Positions 54,294-60,129 of a stretch of DNA of 60,129 bases are shown one piece after another; position 1 is the first letter of the stretch; every line of letters begins with the position of its first letter. The position numbers and the translations under genes are program-made. The notes under the pieces are model-generated. The model was not told the origin of the DNA. It searched no databases and saw only the letters and a list, made by a program, of their open reading frames with translations. The DNA is from Clostridiales bacterium (GTDB lineage: Bacteria; Bacillota; Clostridia; Lachnospirales; WQUN01): NCBI GenBank assembly GCA_031271295.1, contig JAISVZ010000036.1, positions 1 through 60,129 of the forward strand, in the 5' to 3' direction.

Positions 54294-55592
54294 TTATTTC
54301 CTCAAAGCCTTACGCCCTAAAACAACCGCTCCGGCTCCGAAAACCAAAACTGCAACAGCCGCCAAAACCACAAAATTATTGTCGCCGGTTTGCGGGTTGG
54401 CTCCCGGTAATTCCTTATCGGATACAATCTCCGCTACCTCTTCGCCTTCCGCCGCCGTTGCCGCAACTTCAACTTCCGCTTCGGCTTCTTCGCTTACAGG
54501 CGCGGCAACTGCGGGAGCTTCAACTTCCGGCGCGGTGCTTGTGTAGTAAATTGTATCAATATACAGTGTACCGGGTTTGTCGGAATTAAGGTGGAAACCT
54601 TGGTCAAACACTATGCCGGACGCGTTCAAATCTATAACTAAGGTAACCCAATCCGTGCCGATTGCCGGAAGGCTGCCGCCGTCCGCGCCTTTCATATCGG
54701 AGAACAGCACGGGGTTTTTCGCGCCGAGGTTAAGCAGCAAACCGCTGTAATCCCCGCCGTCTACGCCCTTAACGCGCATAACTAAGTATTTGTACTCGGC
54801 TTCAACCGCAACGTTTGCGCCAACGCCGAAATGCTGGTTCGCGTCGCCGTCGAAAGCGGCAACAAGCGCACCGTCTTCAATTACGAAATCGTACGCGTTG
54901 TACCACCATGTATCAAGCCCTTCGGAGTTAACTCCGCCGCTGTTATCCGCTTCGTCCGCCGGGCGTTCAAAATCGTCTACCAACATGGATGCCGGAAATT
55001 CAACAACTTCAACAACTGCTTCCTCTGCGGGAGCTTCCTCGGCTGCCGCCGGAGCTTCCTCCGCTTCTGCCGCCGTATCCGCCGCGCCGCCAACATTTGT
55101 GTAAACAATTTGGTCAACATAAAGCGTACCTGCCGCCGTGTTAAGATGCATACCGGCGTCTCTTGTAAGCCCGGAAGCGTCTATGTCTATAAGCCAATCC
55201 TGCCAATCGCCCGTAAGAGCGGGAAGCGCCGCGCCGTCCGCGCCTTTAAGGTCTTCAAACGCAACCGCCGCGCCGCCCGGTGCAACCAAAATACCTGTAG
55301 CGTCGCCTTTTACGGTAAGCAGAAGGTATTTCCAATCTGTGCCGGTATCAATTCCCGCGCCGAAATGCGCTTCGCCGGTAAGCTTTAAAGCGCCGTCCTC
55401 AATGGATGTGCCCGGATCCCAATTTGTCCACCAAACCGTACGATCTTCCGTGTTAACTCCGCCTGCCAAATCCTTTGCATCTTCAGTTCTGTCGAAATTG
55501 TCGAACAGAGCGGAATCCGCCGCGTAAACTTGAAACGATAAAGCTGCCGTTAAAACAAAAACTGCAATTAAAAACGATAAAACCTTTTTCAT
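54294..55592 (-). CDS. Surface protein with two carbohydrate-binding-like modules and NPQTGD tail
   Basis: 432 residues. Signal peptide (cleavage near VYA), module 1 about 30-170, Ala/Glu/Pro linker, module 2 about 200-350, Ala/Glu/Val linker, then NPQTGDNN, membrane span and basic tail (RKALRK). Each module follows the pattern DxFDR/DDFER ... IEDGAL ... FGxG ... W-VxDLxASG ... HLN ... TLYIDxIYYT of beta-sandwich carbohydrate-binding modules. The protein at 55619-57307 carries two more copies. ATG 55592 follows AAGGAGG. Likely a wall-displayed glycan binder. Confidence 0.82.
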   Translation of the reverse strand: MKKVLSFLIAVFVLTAALSFQVYAADSALFDNFDRTEDAKDLAGGVNTEDRTVWWTNWDPGTSIEDGALKLTGEAHFGAGIDTGTDWKYLLLTVKGDATGILVAPGGAAVAFEDLKGADGAALPALTGDWQDWLIDIDASGLTRDAGMHLNTAAGTLYVDQIVYTNVGGAADTAAEAEEAPAAAEEAPAEEAVVEVVEFPASMLVDDFERPADEADNSGGVNSEGLDTWWYNAYDFVIEDGALVAAFDGDANQHFGVGANVAVEAEYKYLVMRVKGVDGGDYSGLLLNLGAKNPVLFSDMKGADGGSLPAIGTDWVTLVIDLNASGIVFDQGFHLNSDKPGTLYIDTIYYTSTAPEVEAPAVAAPVSEEAEAEVEVAATAAEGEEVAEIVSDKELPGANPQTGDNNFVVLAAVAVLVFGAGAVVLGRKALRK

Positions 55593-55618
55593 TCTGTTTC
55601 CTCCTTGTATAATTTATA

Positions 55619-57307
55619 TTAATGGGGTTTACGCATCACAAAAATTACGATGCCAACCACCGCACTGCACACAATAACAGCCAAAACAATAATTAAAATT
55701 ACCGTTCGCGGCATACCTTTTGTTTCCTCTTCGGGCGTTTCAACTTCGTTTTGCGCCTGCTGTGATGTAACCTCCTGCGTTTGCTCCGGCTGCGAATCAT
55801 CCGGTTGCGTTACATCCTCCGGCGCATCCTCCGCTAAATCCTCCGGCGGCGGAATTTCCAAATTAACAGCGGTAAAATATATTTCGTCTATATATACAGT
55901 TAATTCGCCGTCGGTATTAAGATGTATGTTTTGATAAAACTCCTTGCCGTCCGCAAGCCCTTTCCAGCCGGATTTTTTTAAATCCACAACAATTGTTTGC
56001 CATTCGGTTGTAATGGGCGCAACTTTGCTGCCGTCCGGCGCGATAAGGTCCGCAAACGCTTTCGAGCCGAGAGTATCAGGGTTAAACGTAAGTAAAGCTT
56101 CCTCGCCTCCGCGTTCGCCTTTTATTCTGAACGCCACACAGTTATATTCATCCAAAAACGCGGAATCCGTTGCCGTTCCGTACCAACCCGCGCCGGTTGC
56201 TGTAAGTTTTAAAATACCGTTTTCAATTACCGGCGTTGTTACATCGTTAAAACTTATCCAATAAACCGGGTTTCCGTCGGTATTGGGCAAACCGAACGCG
56301 CCGCCGGGCGCAATTTCAAGTTCCGGGTCCATAAGAAGCGAAGCGCGGTTAAAATCGTCCACCAAAAAGCTGTTGGTTAATGGACGGTCGGTTTCCGGAT
56401 ATATAACTTCCTGCGGCTGCTCCGTACCATCCGGTGAGTTTTGCGCCTCCGCCGGTTCACCGCCTGTCTCCGGTTCGGTTACGGCATCGCTTTCGGAACC
56501 TGCTTCCGCCGTTTCGCCGCCGTCAGAACCCCCGGCGGATGCGCTTTCCGTTTCGCTTCCGGTACTGTCTGCGGATGCAGAATTTCCTGCAACGTCTTCG
56601 GAAACTGCGTTTTCTGTTTCGTTAACGGTTGCCGCAGGAGCAACCGGCTCCGTATATTCGCGTGTTTGTATTTGCTTAATTTCGTCAATGTAAACGGTAA
56701 GCGGCCCGCCGAAGCTGTTTATATGAAAATCCGTCCAGCCGCCGGCCATTATGTTGCGCTGCGCTTTCGTCGCGCCCATACCGCTGTTTGCCAGTGAAAC
56801 GTTAAACGTTTGCCACTCGGTGGTAATAGGCGGCAGCGTGTTTCCGTCAGGGTCCCTCGCGTTATCCCATTTAAATTCATACGCGCCGTTAATGTTAAAA
56901 TAAAGCCCGGCCTCTTCCCCGCCCTTTTCGCCTTTTAATTTTACGGAAAAACTGTCGTAGTTTTTGTCCTTAAAATCCCCCGTCATACCAAACCCAAGCC
57001 AGCCGTCCTCGCCGGTTGTTTCAAATTTAAGCACGCCGTCTTCTATTGTAGCTAAGGTTGCGGTGTTGTACTGTATCCAGTAAACCACAAAATTATCCGG
57101 ATTATGAACCCATGTTTCATCCGGTTCGGTTCCGCTTCCGGTATTGCCCGGTTCTGTTACTCCCAACGAATCGCGGTTAAAGTCGTCATAATAACGGGAA
57201 GATAGTGTGTTAAACCCGTAAACCGTAAGCGCCGAAAAGCTAAAATAAAAAGCTGTCAAAATTAAAAGGAACAAAAAAGTCCGTTTTTTTGTATTACTTT
57301 TTTCCAA
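55619..57307 (-). CDS. Membrane-anchored protein with two carbohydrate-binding-like modules
   Basis: 562 residues. N-terminal signal or anchor, module 1 about 38-215, a long Glu/Ser/Thr/Pro linker (about 220-315), module 2 about 320-495, a Pro/Glu/Gln linker, then a C-terminal membrane span (TVILIIVLAVIVCSAVVGIVIFVM) and a tail with no NPQTGD signal. Modules resemble those of the next gene, 26 nt downstream, so the two form an operon. The start is TTG 57307 with GGAGATGATAAT before it. Divergent from the glycoside hydrolase gene. Confidence 0.82.
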   Translation of the reverse strand: MEKSNTKKRTFLFLLILTAFYFSFSALTVYGFNTLSSRYYDDFNRDSLGVTEPGNTGSGTEPDETWVHNPDNFVVYWIQYNTATLATIEDGVLKFETTGEDGWLGFGMTGDFKDKNYDSFSVKLKGEKGGEEAGLYFNINGAYEFKWDNARDPDGNTLPPITTEWQTFNVSLANSGMGATKAQRNIMAGGWTDFHINSFGGPLTVYIDEIKQIQTREYTEPVAPAATVNETENAVSEDVAGNSASADSTGSETESASAGGSDGGETAEAGSESDAVTEPETGGEPAEAQNSPDGTEQPQEVIYPETDRPLTNSFLVDDFNRASLLMDPELEIAPGGAFGLPNTDGNPVYWISFNDVTTPVIENGILKLTATGAGWYGTATDSAFLDEYNCVAFRIKGERGGEEALLTFNPDTLGSKAFADLIAPDGSKVAPITTEWQTIVVDLKKSGWKGLADGKEFYQNIHLNTDGELTVYIDEIYFTAVNLEIPPPEDLAEDAPEDVTQPDDSQPEQTQEVTSQQAQNEVETPEEETKGMPRTVILIIVLAVIVCSAVVGIVIFVMRKPH

Positions 57308-57333
57308 ATTATCATCTCCTGTCTTTGGTTATT

Positions 57334-57370
57334 GTTAAACGTTAAACCTCTTGTAAAACATGATATCATG
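57334..57370. promoter_or_regulatory. Palindromic sites in the divergent surface-glycan promoter region
   Basis: GTTAAACGTTAAAC (57334-57347) has AACGTT at its centre, and CATGATATCATG (57359-57370) is a perfect 12-bp palindrome. A related AAGTTAAACGTAAC lies near 57490. They could bind a LacI-type or similar regulator controlling both directions; no regulator is encoded nearby. Confidence 0.4.
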
Positions 57371-57390
57371 AGAGAATTTTTTGTCAAGTA

Positions 57391-57418
57391 TTGATTATTA
57401 ATTCTTATGTGATATAAT
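57391..57418 (+). promoter_or_regulatory. Candidate promoter of the beta-helix hydrolase gene
   Basis: TTGATT (57391-57396), 16 nt, TATAAT (57413-57418), 117 nt upstream of the TTG start. Confidence 0.6.
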
Positions 57419-57534
57419 CAAAAATGATTTATCGTTGATGAACGTAATGTAATATAAAATGCGTTACTAAAAAGTTTATCGATAATTATTTTAAGTTAAA
57501 CGTAACACAATTTACACAAAACGGAGGGATTTAT

Positions 57535-59049
57535 TTGAACACAAAAGCGCACAATAAAACCGGGGTTATCCTAACCGCCGTATTCGGCGTTTTGGCGGCT
57601 GCATCTATAGCATTCGCCGTATGGTGCTTATTTCCGCTAATTAGCTCCTCAAGCGGCGAGATTAATTCTTCAACTAAGCTTACACTTTATGAAGGACCTA
57701 AAACAATGGAAAAATCTTCTCACGCAAAGGTTTCCGTTAACGGGAGGGAAATTTTTGTATACGACGCGGTTATAAACAACGCCCGCGAAAACCGCGGGGA
57801 TTACGACGTTTCCAACTTGAGCGTTACACCTATGACCTACTTTGATTTTTCGGGCGGTCCTGTTTTAATTGATATTGAAATGATAAACGCGGAAGATATG
57901 CCGGAAATTACAAGCGCGGCAATATCTCCGTTATCCTACGGAATAACTCCCGATGTTGCGAATCGGCACGCAACTTTTACCATAACCGAACCGGGTTTTT
58001 ATACCGTTCAGTTTAACGGCTCCGGTAAAAAAGCCGTGCATATTTTCGCCAACCCGCAAGAAACGGATATTCCGGATAGGAACGACCCTAACGTAATTTG
58101 GGTGGATCCGGGCGAATGGAATATAGAAAACATTGCCCTGCAAAGCGGGCAAACGCTTTATGTATCCGGCGGCGCGGTTGTACACGGCACAATTTCCGCT
58201 CAGTTTGCAAGCAATATAACCGTGCGCGGGCGCGGAATTATAGACGGAAGCAACTGGCCAAGCTGGGGCGGGCAGGAAGCGCATGTTCCTATTGATTTCC
58301 GGTATTGCACAAACGTAAGCACCGAAGGTATCATTTTCCACAACTCCAACGCGTGGGTTTTTAATTCGTTTGAAACAGAACGCGGCTCGATTGAAAACGT
58401 AAAAATAATTTCGGCAAGGCCAAACGGCGACGGTTTTACACTTCAAAGCTGCCGTGATTATACTGTGCAAAACTGCTTCGTGCGCTCGTGGGACGATTCG
58501 TGCGTGGTAAAAAATTACGAGGGCAATTCCAACAACGTTACCTTCCGCGATATCGTTATTTGGACGGATTTGGCGCAAAGCTGCGAAATCGGCTACGAAA
58601 CTAACCGCGGGCAAAAGGAGAACTCGGTAATTTCAAATATTCTCTTTGAGGATATTACCATAATAAACGCTTTTCACAAACCGGCCATGTCCATACACAA
58701 TTCGGACGACGCTTTGGTGGAAAATGTAACCTACCGCAATATAACGGTTGAAAACGCGGCTATGGGTATGGGCGACGCTGTGGAAAACCGTCAGCTTATG
58801 GATTTAACAATTGCGCCGTCCGGTTGGGCGTCCACCAAAACGCGCGGCAAAATACGCAATGTTTTGTTTGAAAACATTAACGTTATTGCCGGAACGCAGG
58901 AACCTAATTTCCGCTTTGCCGGCTACGACACGGAATATAATATTGACGGCGTAAAAATTGTAAACCTGAATATTTTCGGCAAACGTATAAAAAGCTTGGA
59001 CGAGCTTGCGATATCCAAAAAATTTGCCGACGGTATTACACTTGAATAG
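57535..59049 (+). CDS. Secreted/anchored right-handed beta-helix glycoside hydrolase (GH49/GH28-like)
   Basis: 504 residues. N-terminal anchor (about 10-38), a beta-sandwich N-domain (about 45-180), then a parallel beta-helix. Catalytic-type residues: Asp in PNGDG (about 296-300) and the Asp pair in WDDS (about 320-321), in the order and roughly the spacing of GH49 dextranases and isopullulanases; GH28 polygalacturonases share the fold. The start is TTG 57535 after GGAGGG. Substrate unproven; alpha-glucan is one possibility. Followed after 17 nt by an F5/8C lipoprotein gene. Confidence 0.8.
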   Translation: MNTKAHNKTGVILTAVFGVLAAASIAFAVWCLFPLISSSSGEINSSTKLTLYEGPKTMEKSSHAKVSVNGREIFVYDAVINNARENRGDYDVSNLSVTPMTYFDFSGGPVLIDIEMINAEDMPEITSAAISPLSYGITPDVANRHATFTITEPGFYTVQFNGSGKKAVHIFANPQETDIPDRNDPNVIWVDPGEWNIENIALQSGQTLYVSGGAVVHGTISAQFASNITVRGRGIIDGSNWPSWGGQEAHVPIDFRYCTNVSTEGIIFHNSNAWVFNSFETERGSIENVKIISARPNGDGFTLQSCRDYTVQNCFVRSWDDSCVVKNYEGNSNNVTFRDIVIWTDLAQSCEIGYETNRGQKENSVISNILFEDITIINAFHKPAMSIHNSDDALVENVTYRNITVENAAMGMGDAVENRQLMDLTIAPSGWASTKTRGKIRNVLFENINVIAGTQEPNFRFAGYDTEYNIDGVKIVNLNIFGKRIKSLDELAISKKFADGITLE

Positions 59050-59066
59050 ATTGGGAGGCGTATAAA

Positions 59067-59702
59067 ATGACAAGAAAATTATCCATTATATTTTTGGCGG
59101 TAATAGCTTTAAGCGCCTGCGCGGGAATTGTTGGGCTGCTTTTAACGCCGGATGAGGCGGCTCAAAAGGCGGCGCTTCAAATACACGAAAACACGGAGTA
59201 TGTAACATGGGTAAAGACGCCGGAACAAACCGAGCCAACAACGCCGCCGGAATTTTTCGTACCGGAACCGGAACCGTTTGTACTGCCGGAGGGCGAAAAC
59301 TTAGCCAAGGGAAAAAAGGTTGAATTCAGCGGTTTTACGGACGTATATAACGGCAGGCAGGCAACCGACGGGCGCGACCGCACATATTGGGAGGGCGAAG
59401 CTTTCCCAAGTTGGCTTTCGGTGGATTTGGAGGCTTCATACAACATAAGCGCGGTAACAATTCAAATTCCGCCGCTTAGGGCATGGGGCGCGCGGACACA
59501 GGTGTTAAAGGTTTCGGTAAGTTTGGACGGAGAAAACTGGACGGAGGTTTCTCCGGAGCTATCATACGATTTTGACACAAAAACGGGAAACGGGTTTCTT
59601 ATAGAATTTGACGCCGTGGACGCGCAGTTTGTGCGGGTGGATATCGCTTCGAATACCGGTGCCATTGGCGGGCAAATTTCGGAGCTTTCGGTTTTTGAGT
59701 AA
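59067..59702 (+). CDS. F5/8 type C (CBM32-like) domain lipoprotein
   Basis: 211 residues. A lipobox ALSAC (Cys near 18) suggests lipid anchoring, though the hydrophobic stretch after it also allows a membrane anchor. A Pro/Glu-rich spacer precedes the discoidin domain (about 75-211): NLAKGKKVEFSG, ATDGRDRTYWEG, WLSVDLEASYNISAVTIQIP, VSLDGENWTEV. Such domains bind galactose-like or other glycans. Cotranscribed with the beta-helix hydrolase. ATG 59067 follows GGGAGG. Confidence 0.85.
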   Translation: MTRKLSIIFLAVIALSACAGIVGLLLTPDEAAQKAALQIHENTEYVTWVKTPEQTEPTTPPEFFVPEPEPFVLPEGENLAKGKKVEFSGFTDVYNGRQATDGRDRTYWEGEAFPSWLSVDLEASYNISAVTIQIPPLRAWGARTQVLKVSVSLDGENWTEVSPELSYDFDTKTGNGFLIEFDAVDAQFVRVDIASNTGAIGGQISELSVFE

Positions 59703-59777
59703 GTTTTTAAGTTGGCTATTCTGAGGTTTATATAGATACACTGAGGGTGAGTAAAACCCGGTTTAGCGTTAGTTAAG

Positions 59778-59828
59778 AGGGGTTTACGCGAATTAGCTTT
59801 AAGTTGGCTTTTCGCGTAAACCCCTTTT
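59778..59828 (+). terminator. Terminator of the hydrolase-F5/8C operon
   Basis: AGGGGTTTACGCGAA (59778-59792) pairs with TTCGCGTAAACCCCT (59811-59825), 15 bp, followed by TTT. Confidence 0.85.
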
Positions 59829-59979
59829 ACGTTTTTAGTTTATGGTTTTGAGAAAGAAATTTTATCAAAATCAGAACTCTGAAAGTCAATTTTTCTAAAT
59901 GAATCGGGTGCAGATAGAAATTATTGGTATTGCCGAATCTTTCCTCCAAGATATTGATTTAGATAAATAAGTTGACACT

Positions 59980-60129
59980 TTACCCGCGCTTTATACGGGT
60001 GTCCTGAAAGGGCGCGTATTTGCCCGCGCTTTGTGTGGCTGTCCGGCAGGGTTGTAGAGGGGCTTCGGCGCAAATTATATCGCACAGCAATGTGCCACTT
60101 GACGCTTCAGAAATTTTTGAGCGCACCCG
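59980..60129 (+). mobile_element. Partial copy of the palindromic element at the window end
   Basis: Begins with TTACCCGCGCTTT, related to the element terminus, and has a local duplication of CCCGCGCTTT (59982 and 60023). From about 60028 it is the complement of bases 73-151, and it holds the sixth copy of the 38-nt module (60061-60098). The window ends inside the long stem; its final 16 bases equal bases 9-24 of the window. Confidence 0.8.

Noticed and set aside
1-60129. The window as a circular plasmid closed by the 16-base terminal overlap
   Set aside because: The overlap lies in a repeat family present several times in the window, and the gene content is chromosomal (pheST, rlmN, rsgA) with no replication gene.

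Overview
The window reads as a chromosomal contig from an uncultured, low-to-mid GC Clostridia-type Firmicute (Bacillota). Evidence: the rlmN-prpC-prkC-rsgA-rpe order known from Bacillus and Clostridium, AGGAGG-type ribosome binding sites, frequent TTG starts, AddB, PASTA kinase, PerR/OhrR regulators, reverse rubrerythrin and Gram-positive surface proteins with NPQTGD tails. The species cannot be named from the sequence.

Layout. 1-163: partial copy of a palindromic repeat element. 292-6044: RlmN, PP2C phosphatase, PASTA Ser/Thr kinase, RsgA, ribulose-phosphate epimerase. 6044-8379: ABC exporter pair. 8415-11954: PheS/PheT. 12085-12913: a complete ~0.83 kb palindromic, non-coding element. 12920-17404 (minus): a membrane-anchored lipase-like hydrolase and, upstream of it, a 1024-residue fusion of zinc ribbon, TIR, FIVAR-like helices, an MnmE-type GTPase domain and a 22-copy charged helical repeat. 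18050-18553: small NPQTGD surface protein. 18734-18900: two tRNAs. 19039-23457: large FN3/SLH-like secreted protein. 24043-27234: solo type IIG restriction-modification enzyme, AT-rich and probably acquired. 27370-31066 (minus): sugar/oligosaccharide ABC importer. 31482-36055: ABC exporter cluster with an exported unknown protein. 36079-37950: UvrC. 38056-43618: oxidative-stress island (peroxidase, radical SAM protein, OhrR, reverse rubrerythrin, PerR, RseC-like). 43811-49008: polysaccharide deacetylase, RadC, AddB. 49101-54190: PIN toxin/antitoxin pair, PH-like protein with FtsX-like permease, and an Xre/ImmA-IrrE/PIN cassette. 54294-59702: glycan-binding surface proteins opposite a GH49/28-like beta-helix hydrolase and an F5/8C lipoprotein. 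59980-60129: another partial element copy.

How the parts fit. The left end is housekeeping (ribosome maturation, wall-linked phosphosignalling, tRNA charging). The right half is accessory: glycan uptake and binding, redox defence, and several defence or toxin loci. The palindromic element is the main repeated feature; the contig begins and ends inside copies of it. The most unusual protein is the TIR-GTPase fusion, encoded directly upstream of a membrane lipase-like protein and beside the complete element; a defence role is possible but unproven.
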